Assembly: GCF_012277275.1 (NCBI RefSeq)
Contig: NZ_CP051155.1
Coordinates: 1,426,001-1,490,000, forward strand
Length of the DNA: 64,000 nucleotides
Direction: 5' to 3'
DNA from: Gephyromycinifex aptenodytis
GTDB lineage: Bacteria > Actinomycetota > Actinomycetes > Actinomycetales > Dermatophilaceae
Part shown: one piece after another, positions 10,593-18,429 of the stretch
How the letters are laid out: every line of letters begins with the position of its first letter
Numbering within the stretch: position 1 is the stretch's first letter
Made by a program: the position numbers and the translations under genes
Notes under the pieces: model-generated
What the model saw: only the letters and a program-made list of their open reading frames with translations
Told to the model about the DNA's origin: nothing
The model's database searches: none

Positions 10593-12192
10593 GCCGGTCC
10601 AGATAGGGCTCCACCAGTCCAGGAGTGGCGGCCTGCATGATCTGCACCGCGCGGGCCTGCGGAACATCGAGAATGACGATCTCGGCTGCCGAGGCCGCCA
10701 CGGTGGCTTTCAACGTCACCAGGCCTCTGCGTCGTTGGAAGAACGAGGACTGCATCGTCCAGCCGATGATGGCGCTGCGGCGCAGCACTGAACGCTCGTG
10801 GGGGAACAACCCACTGGCCGCGACGAGGTGGCCGCTGGTCAGGGCATGCCCGAGCATCGCGTACCGGCCCTTGGCGATCGGCGCTGCCAGCAGCAGTGGA
10901 GTCGCCGCCAGTACCGCTGACCACCAAGGCATCTCCGCAATCCACAGCGCCACCCAGGACGGGATGACGACCAGCGCCGCGGCGGTGAAGGCGCGGGTGT
11001 ACCGGCGCCGCGCGGCTGCAGTTCCGTGTTGCTGCAACGCGCAGGTGATGGGCTCTGGATCACCAAGCACCGCACCTGCCACACGCACGGCCTCGGCCAG
11101 CGGCGCCGGCGGTACCAGCAGGTCCGAGGAACTCGATGTCGCTTCCGCCCCGCCCGATAGTCCCGTCACCATCACGTCGGCCTTGGCAGCACCCACCCAG
11201 CGCAGCAGCAGGGGGCGAACCAGGGTGACCCCGCGCAGGCGTGTCTCTTCGACCGTCGTGTGTCGCGTGGTGAGCAGCCCCCGGCGCACCCCGAGCGTGC
11301 CCCCGGGGTGACGGGTCAGGGAGTAGTTCCAGTACATGAGGACGTAGGTGGTCATCGAAGCCGTCAGCAACACCACCAGCGCCGCCGCCACCCCCTCGAT
11401 CAGGCTCAGCCACCACGGGGTGTGCTGTACGTAATCCACCACGGATGCGCCCAGCGCGCTCTCCAGCGCCTTCTCACCGATCTCGTCGATGTACTGCCCC
11501 AGGAAACCCATCGCGGCCAGCACCGCAACGGCGCCGGAGAGGGTGAAGGGCGCGTAGCGCAGCCACGCGGGTGATAGGCGGGACAGCTCGACATCGCTGA
11601 ACTCTGCCCCGGGCGGTAGCGCATCGCCGGTGGCCGCTGTTGTGCCCTGACTGGGCGCGGCGGCTCTGCTCACGTGCAGCAGCGCGGAGCGCAGCGCCTG
11701 TGATTCTGAGGCGGACAGCCCGTCGAGTTTGAACGGTTCGTCAGAGCCGGTACCGATCTTCACCGTCGCCACTCCCAGCAGCCGGTGCAGCGGCGAAGCC
11801 GTCACGTCGACGGTACGGATCCGGTCCAGGGGCGCGGTGAGGGTATTGCGTTGCAGGAGCCCGCGCCGCAGTTGCAGCTGGGAAGAGGTGATGCGGTATT
11901 CGGTCTTCCACCAGGTGAGCACACCGACCACCAGGGCGAGCCCGATCAACGGGAGGGCGAACCACCAGAATTTCGCGTCGGTCGCGGCGGTGCCCACGAT
12001 GACGACGGGCAGGAAGGAGGGCAGGGCCCCCACGAGGGACTGCACCGGGTCGATGAGCAGCATCCGTGAGTCCAGTCGGCGCCACCCGGTCCTCAATCGG
12101 GGGTCCAGTTCACCACCGGCACTCGGGGACTGCATCGATGCTGGTGGCATGTCGTGCGCCGAGGCCTGCCTGAGGTCCTCCAGGCTGCTCAC
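10564..12192 (-). CDS. PH-domain membrane protein (YdbT-like)
   Basis: 542 residues, GTG start overlapping the upstream stop as GTGA. It resembles the Bacillus YdbT family, with three bacterial PH-like (bPH2) domains separated by pairs of hydrophobic helices. A typical repeat core reads TEYRITSSQLQLRRGLLQRNTLTAPLDRIRTVDV at about residues 95-130 (only part of it is diagnostic: RRGLL and PLDRIRTVDV). A second copy carries RGLLTTRHTTVEETRLRGVTL. In B. subtilis ydbST gives resistance to certain bacteriocins; here the function is unknown. It is in a two-gene operon with the smaller PH protein. Confidence 0.85.
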   Translation of the reverse strand: MSSLEDLRQASAHDMPPASMQSPSAGGELDPRLRTGWRRLDSRMLLIDPVQSLVGALPSFLPVVIVGTAATDAKFWWFALPLIGLALVVGVLTWWKTEYRITSSQLQLRRGLLQRNTLTAPLDRIRTVDVTASPLHRLLGVATVKIGTGSDEPFKLDGLSASESQALRSALLHVSRAAAPSQGTTAATGDALPPGAEFSDVELSRLSPAWLRYAPFTLSGAVAVLAAMGFLGQYIDEIGEKALESALGASVVDYVQHTPWWLSLIEGVAAALVVLLTASMTTYVLMYWNYSLTRHPGGTLGVRRGLLTTRHTTVEETRLRGVTLVRPLLLRWVGAAKADVMVTGLSGGAEATSSSSDLLVPPAPLAEAVRVAGAVLGDPEPITCALQQHGTAAARRRYTRAFTAAALVVIPSWVALWIAEMPWWSAVLAATPLLLAAPIAKGRYAMLGHALTSGHLVAASGLFPHERSVLRRSAIIGWTMQSSFFQRRRGLVTLKATVAASAAEIVILDVPQARAVQIMQAATPGLVEPYLDRLRSRTGTRS

Positions 12193-12866
12193 GTCGCGTC
12201 GCCACGCACGGCTGAGGTCACCCGTGTCAGGTCCTCGACGAGCCGGTTCACGGTGGCCTTCTCCAGACCGGCTACCCGCAACGCGCCGGCAGCCGAGGCT
12301 GTGGTCACCGTCAGAGTGCCCAGTCCGAAGAGCCGTTCGATGGGGCCGAACTCGCTGTCAACGGTCTGGATGCGCGAGATGGGGGCGATGCGGCGTTCTT
12401 GGCTGACCCATCCGGACTGGGTGTACACCGCCTCTGCGGTGACCTCCCAGCGGTGGACCCGGTAGCGGTAGATGGGCATCAACCCGATATGGAGCGCCGC
12501 CAGCAGCAGGAACGCACCCAGAACCCACCACGCGATGGTGCGCTGTTCGGGCAGGAAGACAATCGCGGCCACGACGGCGGCTACCGGGATGAGCCAGCCG
12601 AGGCCGGCGCTGAGGCGCCACACCTGTTTGGCCTTGGGGCTCACGTGGTGCTGCGGACGCCGCCACTCGGCCTCCAGCGGTTGGTTCAGCGCGACCGCTC
12701 CCGGCCAGGACCCGCCGGGACCGTCGCTACCGGCGGTGGGACTGCCGGGCCAGGCGGGAACAGGCGGCGCGACGGAACGTTGTCCGCCGGCCCCTGGCCA
12801 CGACTCCGGAGGGGGCGGCGTTTCCCGCCCCGGCCCTGCTCCACCTTGCTGGTCGACCGCACTCAT
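12189..12866 (-). CDS. PH-domain membrane protein (YdbS-like)
   Basis: 225 residues. It has a Pro/Gly-rich cytoplasmic N-terminus of about 80 residues, two adjacent hydrophobic helices, then one bPH2 domain with VYTQSGWVSQERRIAPISRI and TLTVTTASAAG. I start at the ATG at 12866; the frame extends further upstream but runs antisense into the divergent acetyltransferase gene. It is the first gene of the ydbS-ydbT-like pair, 70 bases from the divergent start at 12937. Confidence 0.85.
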   Translation of the reverse strand: MSAVDQQGGAGPGRETPPPPESWPGAGGQRSVAPPVPAWPGSPTAGSDGPGGSWPGAVALNQPLEAEWRRPQHHVSPKAKQVWRLSAGLGWLIPVAAVVAAIVFLPEQRTIAWWVLGAFLLLAALHIGLMPIYRYRVHRWEVTAEAVYTQSGWVSQERRIAPISRIQTVDSEFGPIERLFGLGTLTVTTASAAGALRVAGLEKATVNRLVEDLTRVTSAVRGDAT

Positions 12867-12936
12867 ATCTCTAGCGTCCCATGTCAGCTGGGGTGGCCAC
12901 ACGGCTGTCATCGCGGTGGTGGCAGATGATGGGTGC

Positions 12937-13431
12937 GTGACGATTCGCCCCGCCAATTCCAGGGACGTTGCCCGGATGCACCAGATCCTGCACGTTGCTG
13001 CTCGCGCCACAGCCAAGGACCACGTTTTCGTCGACGACGAAGAGTTCTTCGCAGCCCACGTCGCTGAGCGAGGGTTCACTCTGGTCGGTGAGGAAGACGG
13101 GCAGCTGATCGCCTTTCAGATCGTGCGCTTCCCGGGCCCGGACGAGGACAACCTCGGCCCTGACCTGCAGGTCGACCCGGCTCGCGTCGCGCACATGGAA
13201 ATTTGCGCAGTGGACCCGGCCTTTCAGCGCCGCGGCTGGCAGAGCCGGCTGGTGGGCGCGGCCGTCCAGGCGGTGCCGTCCGGCTACGACGTGATCGCCA
13301 GCACCGTGCATCCCGACAACGCCGCTAGCCTGGCGGCTTTGCACCGCAGTGGGTTCCGCGAGGTCGCCCGGGTTCGCAAATACGGGGGCCTGCCGCGCAT
13401 CATCCTTCGCCTCGATCTGAACCACGACTGA
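12937..13431 (+). CDS. GNAT-family N-acetyltransferase
   Basis: 164 residues from the GTG at 12937. VTIRPANSRDVARMHQI is a standard GNAT opening, and the acetyl-CoA binding motif A is seen in EICAVDPAFQRRGWQSRLV, where R-R-G-W replaces the common R-x-x-G-x-G/A. STVHPDNAASLAALHRSGF is the C-terminal motif B. The substrate is unknown. It is a single gene. A slightly earlier in-frame GTG at 12919 cannot be excluded as the start. Confidence 0.82.
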   Translation: MTIRPANSRDVARMHQILHVAARATAKDHVFVDDEEFFAAHVAERGFTLVGEEDGQLIAFQIVRFPGPDEDNLGPDLQVDPARVAHMEICAVDPAFQRRGWQSRLVGAAVQAVPSGYDVIASTVHPDNAASLAALHRSGFREVARVRKYGGLPRIILRLDLNHD

Positions 13432-13480
13432 CTGCAGCCCGTCGGCAGGGCCGGCCTAGGGCACCGGGCTCAGACCGCGC

Positions 13481-14755
13481 TCACGGGCGAGCTTTCCGCA
13501 GGACGGTAGCCCCGGCCTCTGGTTGGGTGAGCGTCTCGTCGCTGGCCGTTCGTAGGTTGCGGCGCAGGGCGAAGATCGTTGCTGCGACCGTCGCGAGCAG
13601 AGCGAGCCCAGCAAGGACCGCTGCGGCCGCGAGCAGACTCACCGATCCGATCCATCCGGCGATCGGGTAGGCGAAGAGGAAGCACGCGTGCGAGAGCGCG
13701 AACTGCGCCGTATAGACCAGGTTCCGGTTCTTGGCTGTGGAGGCATCGGCCAGGAGCCGGGAGGAGGGCGTGCTCACCAGCGAGGTGCCCAGGCCGAGAA
13801 GGGTCCAGGTGGCCAGCAACCAGCCCCATCCTGCGCCCCTAGGAGCGGCCGCAGTCACGATCACGGCCGACAACAGCGCCGCGGTGACGATGGCTGCTCC
13901 GACGAGCATCGTGTGCACCACGGTGAAGCGTTCCAAGATCCAGGGGATATTGGGGGCGGCCAGTAGGGAGCCCACCCCGAAGCAGGCCAGGGTGATGGCC
14001 AGCGCAGTATCCCCCAGGTGGTAGACCCCCCGCGCATAGACCACGGAGTTCACCAGCACCAGTGAGGTCCCCACCGCTGCGACGACGTTGGCGAGCATCA
14101 GGAACCGGAGCGTGTCCGTGCGGGCGAAGACCTGCACTCCCAAGGGGACCCGTTGCCAGAACGTGTGCTCCGCCTGCTCGTTGGGGATGTGCGGCAAACG
14201 CGAGGCCAGGACCAGGCTGGTAGAGATGGCGAACCCGGCCGCGGTGCCGACGAAGAGGAAGTTGTAGGCAACGAAACTGAGCAGGGCCGCCGCGATCATC
14301 GGGCTGAGCAGTGACTCCAGGTCGTAGGCGAGTCGGGACAGCGACAGCGCCCGGGTGTATTGGCGCGCCTCCGGCAGCACCGCGGGGATGAGAGATTGGA
14401 AGGCGGGAGTGAAGGTCGCCGATGCCGATTGCAGCACGAACACCAGCGCGTACACCTGCCACGGCTGCGTGACCAGCGGCAAGGTCAAGGCGATCGCCAG
14501 CCGTACCAGGTCGGCGCTGACCAGGACTGCCTTCTTCGGCAGCCGGTCCACCAGGGCTGCGATCAGAGGGGCCACCCCCACGTAGGCGATCATCTTGATG
14601 GTCAGTGCCGTCCCGAGCACCGATCCGGCGGCGTCGGTGGCGATATCGAACGCGAGCAGGCCGAGCGCAACGGTAAGTAGGCCGGTGCCCAGCAGCGCAA
14701 TCACCTGTGCGCAGAACAGCTTCGCGTAGGTGGGGTTACGCAGAACCGACCACAT
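13481..14755 (-). CDS. MFS transporter (DHA3/EntS-like)
   Basis: A twelve-helix major facilitator exporter of 424 residues. The A-motif-like loop is ALVDRLPKKAVLVSADLVR, and the second half repeats the fold. I prefer the ATG at 14755, preceded by AGGGGG at good spacing, over the GTG nine bases upstream. The DHA3 group includes macrolide exporters and the enterobactin exporter EntS. A candidate DtxR/IdeR box about 104-122 bases upstream suggests iron control and thus possibly siderophore export, which is inference. Confidence 0.85.
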   Translation of the reverse strand: MWSVLRNPTYAKLFCAQVIALLGTGLLTVALGLLAFDIATDAAGSVLGTALTIKMIAYVGVAPLIAALVDRLPKKAVLVSADLVRLAIALTLPLVTQPWQVYALVFVLQSASATFTPAFQSLIPAVLPEARQYTRALSLSRLAYDLESLLSPMIAAALLSFVAYNFLFVGTAAGFAISTSLVLASRLPHIPNEQAEHTFWQRVPLGVQVFARTDTLRFLMLANVVAAVGTSLVLVNSVVYARGVYHLGDTALAITLACFGVGSLLAAPNIPWILERFTVVHTMLVGAAIVTAALLSAVIVTAAAPRGAGWGWLLATWTLLGLGTSLVSTPSSRLLADASTAKNRNLVYTAQFALSHACFLFAYPIAGWIGSVSLLAAAAVLAGLALLATVAATIFALRRNLRTASDETLTQPEAGATVLRKARP

Positions 14756-14858
14756 CAGCCGCACCCCCTACCTGAACGGGCCGCAAAAGCGCCACCGGGC
14801 CACGGCACCGACGCAGGCCGAACCGGGCGATGGGCGAGAGCTGCGGAGGCGGATGGAC

Positions 14859-14877
14859 GTAGGAAAGCCTCGCCTTA
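14859..14877 (-). promoter_or_regulatory. Candidate DtxR/IdeR iron box
   Basis: The minus strand reads TAAGGCGAGGCTTTCCTAC. By eye this matches 13 of 19 positions of the canonical palindrome TTAGGTTAGGCTAACCTAA, including the AGG...AGGCT...CCTA core. It lies in the leader of the MFS gene. A DtxR-family repressor is encoded at 37597-38280. Confidence 0.45.
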
Positions 14878-14883
14878 TTCATG

Positions 14884-14903
14884 ACCTGCATAGCTACGCA
14901 GGT
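14884..14903. promoter_or_regulatory. 20-bp near-perfect palindrome upstream of the MFS gene
   Basis: ACCTGCATAGCTACGCAGGT has arms matching in 9 of 10 pairs around a TAGCTA centre. It sits just upstream of the candidate iron box. Its shape suits a dimeric repressor operator, but no regulator gene adjoins it. Confidence 0.4.
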
Positions 14904-14995
14904 TATTACATTCGGCGCTCCAGCGCTGCCCCCTAAGGGCGCGGAATGGGGGCGTGCGTCCTAGACCTGGGCCGGCCTCTGCGGCTTTTGGCTGG

Positions 14996-15364
14996 TCAGT
15001 CCGAGGCAGCCAGAGCCGAGCTGATGGCGGCTGCGAGTCTCACCGGATCGCCGTTACAGCGCTCGAGGGCCGCGGCATCCAGCAGAATGCGGTCGTTGCG
15101 GCCATCCAGGTAAAGCACGGCCGGTGCGTTACGGGGGCCGACCAGCGCCGCCGCAGCGGCATCCATCTCATCCAGGTGCACGACGCTCATGGCCAACGGC
15201 AGTCGAGGTGAGAGGGCACGCCACTGCTTCTTGCCCCGCGGGTTGAGTCCGTGAGTGATGTCGCACAGCGCGCAATGGCTACCGCCGGTGACTTTGCCGA
15301 GCAGATAACGCAACTCGCCCGCGAGCCCACCCCGAGCGTTATATACCCCGACCAGACGCGCCAT
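14996..15364 (-). CDS. Small conserved-looking protein with a CxxC motif
   Basis: 122 residues, function not recognised. It starts MARLVGVYNARGGLAGEL, has GGSHCALCDITHGL (a C-x-x-C flanked by His) and GRNDRILLDAAALERCNGD near the end, and no membrane segment or signal. The CxxC with neighbouring histidines could bind a metal or be redox active. It lies alone between the MFS leader and the tRNA-Ala terminator. Codon use looks like that of its neighbours, which supports a real gene. Confidence 0.65.
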   Translation of the reverse strand: MARLVGVYNARGGLAGELRYLLGKVTGGSHCALCDITHGLNPRGKKQWRALSPRLPLAMSVVHLDEMDAAAAALVGPRNAPAVLYLDGRNDRILLDAAALERCNGDPVRLAAAISSALAASD

Positions 15365-15547
15365 CTCGGCCTACCTCTCGCTGCGCTCCCCTCATGCTCC
15401 CATCGCCGACGGCCCAGCGCGCGGCGTCTGCTGTGGGGGACCTCCGCCCGATAACGGCTACCCGAGACTCTGGCGCAAGCAGCTCCCGGGGCAGGGCACC
15501 CGGGACGGACACGGCGGGTGAGGATGCGGGCCCTGGATCTACGCATG

Positions 15548-15593
15548 AAAAACCCCGCCGACCCGGGAATCGATGTCCTGGTCTGACGGGGTG
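15548..15593 (-). terminator. Terminator after tRNA-Ala
   Basis: On the minus strand, ACCCCG pairs with CGGGGT across an interrupted stem that also pairs ACC with GGT, followed by TTTTTC. It starts a few bases past the 3' CCA of the tRNA. Confidence 0.7.
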
Positions 15594-15598
15594 ACAAC

Positions 15599-15674
<76 letters not shown>

Positions 15675-15750
15675 AGATGCGAGTCCTTACCCTAGCACCC
15701 GAAACCCAGCCGATCGAAATCGACTGTCGGGCAGGTGCGGACCAGGTGTT

Positions 15751-16632
15751 TCAGTCACCCACGGCCCGCGACCAGGGCTCGTCCCAGGCCACATCGTCCC
15801 AGTCGTCCTGCAGCGCCACCGGGGTGTTGTCCGGAACTGCGAGCGGGGGCGGCACGGGGTGATCGGCGCGAGCCTTGAGGGTGTAGGTGGGCGGCGGGAC
15901 CGGGATCGGCTCCCACCCGGGAGTGCCCTGCAACGGGTCGTTCTTGTCCGGCTCGGCAACAACCTCGGGCTCGTCCCACTGGCGCACATCGAACGGTTCG
16001 TCCGCCGCGACCCGCTTGGGGGTGGCCACCAGCGGCGGCAACTCGATGAGTTCTTCCTGCACAGGTTCTTGCGCCGCGCGCAGTTGGCGCTCGGCAGCGC
16101 GCCGCACAGCGGCCTCGACGCGACGGACCCGCGCCCGGTCCGCGACAGCCTGGCTGCGCAACCACGCCACCACACAGACCGAAACCACCGCAGCCGCCAC
16201 CGGAACCGCCACATGTACCAGACCGAAACCCGCCAGCACACCACAGACCAGCGCAGTCAACGCAGCGACCAAAGCGGCCACAGCGGCAACCCGACGTTGA
16301 CGACGGACGCTACGCGGCATCACCACCGGAGCCGGCTTAGCCAGCCGGGTGGACCCGGTAGAGGGGTTAACTACGGAACCGCGGGCACCCGCCGGAGCAG
16401 GCGTACGGTAGAGCAGCGCCGATGCCGAACGACGCACCGGAGCCGAACTGGCCTCGAAGGTCTGGGCGCTTTCGCGGCGCACAGCGCGACGCTGCAGGAC
16501 GCGCATCTGCGCGGAAAACCGGTCCACAGACCGGGCCGTTGCCAAGTGCTCCCGACGCCGCGTCGTATCGACCACGATGTAGGTAGCCCAGATGGCGACG
16601 ACGGCGACGAAGATCAGGCTGCTGGGCGACAC
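15751..16632 (-). CDS. sepX: Divisome membrane protein SepX/GlpR
   Basis: 293 residues, GTG start. One N-terminal transmembrane helix (SSLIFVAVVAIWATYIVV) is followed by a basic cytoplasmic segment, two closely spaced helices at about residues 115-160, and a Pro-rich acidic C-terminal tail containing PPPTYTLKARAD and WDDVAWDEPW. This architecture and the neighbours match SepX of Streptomyces and GlpR of Corynebacterium. GlpR is the membrane receptor that recruits the gephyrin-like protein Glp to the FtsZ divisome. A MoeA/Glp homologue is four genes upstream, with rimJ between, as in Corynebacterium. The assignment rests on architecture plus synteny. Confidence 0.82.
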   Translation of the reverse strand: MSPSSLIFVAVVAIWATYIVVDTTRRREHLATARSVDRFSAQMRVLQRRAVRRESAQTFEASSAPVRRSASALLYRTPAPAGARGSVVNPSTGSTRLAKPAPVVMPRSVRRQRRVAAVAALVAALTALVCGVLAGFGLVHVAVPVAAAVVSVCVVAWLRSQAVADRARVRRVEAAVRRAAERQLRAAQEPVQEELIELPPLVATPKRVAADEPFDVRQWDEPEVVAEPDKNDPLQGTPGWEPIPVPPPTYTLKARADHPVPPPLAVPDNTPVALQDDWDDVAWDEPWSRAVGD

Positions 16633-16808
16633 AACCTCAGGTTAGGCGCGCAACGCCCGACTGTCGGGAGTTATGGCGCGTGTCTGAGGAGAAAATCACA
16701 ACCGTGTAACTCCACACGCCGAACGCGGCCGAATGTGGCGGTTCCGAAGCCGTCGTTGCTGCTAGCGCCCCGGAAAGCTGCCCAGCTGGCCGCGGTCGCT
16801 TACCAGCT

Positions 16809-17468
16809 TCAGGATGGGCTCTCCCCCGGAGGAACCGGGCGTGCCGAGGCGTGCAGATCTAAGCCGTTACGAGCGTGCCACTGCGCCACCAGTGAGCCCC
16901 CGGATAGGTCCTCGGTTGTGATGGCGAACGTGCGGTGGTCGCGCCAGGCTCCGCCGATGTGCAGATACCGCTGGCGCACTCCCTCATCACGGAAGCCCAA
17001 CTTCTGCACCACCCGAAGGCTTGCCACGTTCTCGGGGCGAACATTGACCTCCACCCGGTGCAGCCCCAAACCGTAGACGGCGTGGTCGACCAGGGCCGCC
17101 AGACAGAGCGGGGCGATGCCCTGCCCGGCCATGGAACGAGCCACCCAATACCCGGCGCTGCCGCTGCACAGGGACCCCCAGGTGATCCCGAACAGGTGCA
17201 TCTGACCCACCAGGCGCCCGCCGACCTCGATCACGAAGGGTTGCAGGCGACCGGCTTGCGCTTCACGTTCGTAGTGGCGAACCAGGGCGCGGAAACGCAT
17301 CGGCCCGGCCGGGTTCGGGCTCGTTGCCTCCCATGGTTCAAGCCATTCCCGGTTGGTGAGCCGCAACCGCTCCCACTCGTTGCGATCCCGGGGGCGCAGC
17401 GCCCGCATGACGCGGTCGGGCTGGCCACGCTCGCGGACGGTCAGCACCGTCGGCCACAACCCGGCCAT
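16809..17468 (-). CDS. RimJ/RimL-type N-acetyltransferase
   Basis: 219 residues. RALRPRDRNEWERLRLTNREWLEPWEAT is the usual opening of RimJ-like proteins. VARSMAGQGIAPLCLAALVDHAV carries the acetyl-CoA loop, followed by LHRVEVNVRPENVASLRV and KLGFRDEGVRQRYLHIGGAWRDH. It probably acetylates a protein N-terminus. The start overlaps the upstream gene end, so it is translationally coupled to mog. The position between sepX/glpR and the MoeA/Glp gene is conserved in actinobacteria. Confidence 0.9.
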   Translation of the reverse strand: MAGLWPTVLTVRERGQPDRVMRALRPRDRNEWERLRLTNREWLEPWEATSPNPAGPMRFRALVRHYEREAQAGRLQPFVIEVGGRLVGQMHLFGITWGSLCSGSAGYWVARSMAGQGIAPLCLAALVDHAVYGLGLHRVEVNVRPENVASLRVVQKLGFRDEGVRQRYLHIGGAWRDHRTFAITTEDLSGGSLVAQWHARNGLDLHASARPVPPGESPS

Positions 17469-17944
17469 CAGTGATCACCACCGAGAATCTGCTCCAAGGC
17501 ATGCGCCAGGACAGGTTCCAACACCTCCAGCGCGTCCTTCACCCCGCCGGTCGAACCGGCCAGGTTGACCACCAGGGCGTCACCGGCAACCCCGGCCACG
17601 CCCCGCGAAAGCATCGCGGTCGGCACGCCCTTGGCGACGCCAGCGGCACGAATCGCCTCCGGGATGCCCAGCACCTGCCGATCCAGCAACGGCAACGTCA
17701 CTTCGGGCGTCAGATCGTTGGGGGCCAGACCGGTTCCACCGGTGGTGATGATGAGTCGGGCTGGGCCCTGGATCGCCTCCCGCAAGGCCTGCCCCACCGC
17801 TTCACCATCGGCGACCACGACAGCCTCATCGACCTGGAAACCCCAGTCGCGCAGCCGCGCCACGACCAGCGGCCCAGACCGATCGGCGTAGACGCCACCC
17901 GCGGCCCGCGTCGAGGCGGTGATGACCGCAGCGCGAGTACTCAC
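17468..17944 (-). CDS. MogA/MoaB-family molybdopterin adenylyltransferase
   Basis: 158 residues, GTG start overlapping the moaC stop. The family adenylates molybdopterin before Mo insertion by MoeA. Motifs visible: VITASTRAAGGVYADRSGP at the N-terminus, LIITTGGTGLAPNDLTPE (the substrate-binding GGTG loop with the downstream Asp-Thr-Pro) and VVNLAGSTGGVKDAL. It is second to last in the moeA-moaC-mog-rimJ run. Confidence 0.92.
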   Translation of the reverse strand: MSTRAAVITASTRAAGGVYADRSGPLVVARLRDWGFQVDEAVVVADGEAVGQALREAIQGPARLIITTGGTGLAPNDLTPEVTLPLLDRQVLGIPEAIRAAGVAKGVPTAMLSRGVAGVAGDALVVNLAGSTGGVKDALEVLEPVLAHALEQILGGDH

Positions 17945-18429
17945 GGCGCGTCTCGCTCATCCTCGACCCAGTCCCCGGAACGCCCTCCGGACTTCGCCGT
18001 GACCCGAATGTCGGTGATGCGGGCATGCTTGTCGACGGCTTTGACCATGTCGACCAGAGCCAGAGCCCCGACGCTTACGCACGTCAGCGCCTCCATCTCG
18101 ATCCCCGTCCGATCCGCGGTGCGTACCGTGGCGGAGATGTCGACGCCGTCATCGGCCACGTGCAGGTCGACCGTTACCGCGTGCACCGCGACCGGGTGGG
18201 CCAACGGCACGAGTTCCGGGGTGCGTTTGGCCGCCTGGATCCCGGCCAGCCGGGCCACCGCGAGCGCATCCCCCTTGGGCACATCCCCGCCGCGCAGGGC
18301 CGCCACCGCACGTGGTGAGAGCAGCACCCGCCCGGCAGCGCTGGCGCTTCGGGCGGTGACGGGTTTGGCAGAGACATCGACCATGTGGGCGCTGCCATCA
18401 GCGCGGACATGGGTCAGGGATTCATTCAT
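17941..18429 (-). CDS. moaC: Cyclic pyranopterin monophosphate synthase MoaC
   Basis: 162 residues from the ATG at 18429, which overlaps the moeA stop (ATGA) and has GGAGGTG upstream. Converts the MoaA product to cPMP in molybdenum cofactor synthesis. HMVDVSAKPVTARSASA, KGDALAVARLAGIQAAKRT, PLAHPV and TGIEMEALTCVSVGALALVDMVKA are all typical, and the catalytic lysine region KSGGRSG is near the end. No moaA, moaD or moaE is in the window. Confidence 0.95.
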   Translation of the reverse strand: MNESLTHVRADGSAHMVDVSAKPVTARSASAAGRVLLSPRAVAALRGGDVPKGDALAVARLAGIQAAKRTPELVPLAHPVAVHAVTVDLHVADDGVDISATVRTADRTGIEMEALTCVSVGALALVDMVKAVDKHARITDIRVTAKSGGRSGDWVEDERDAP

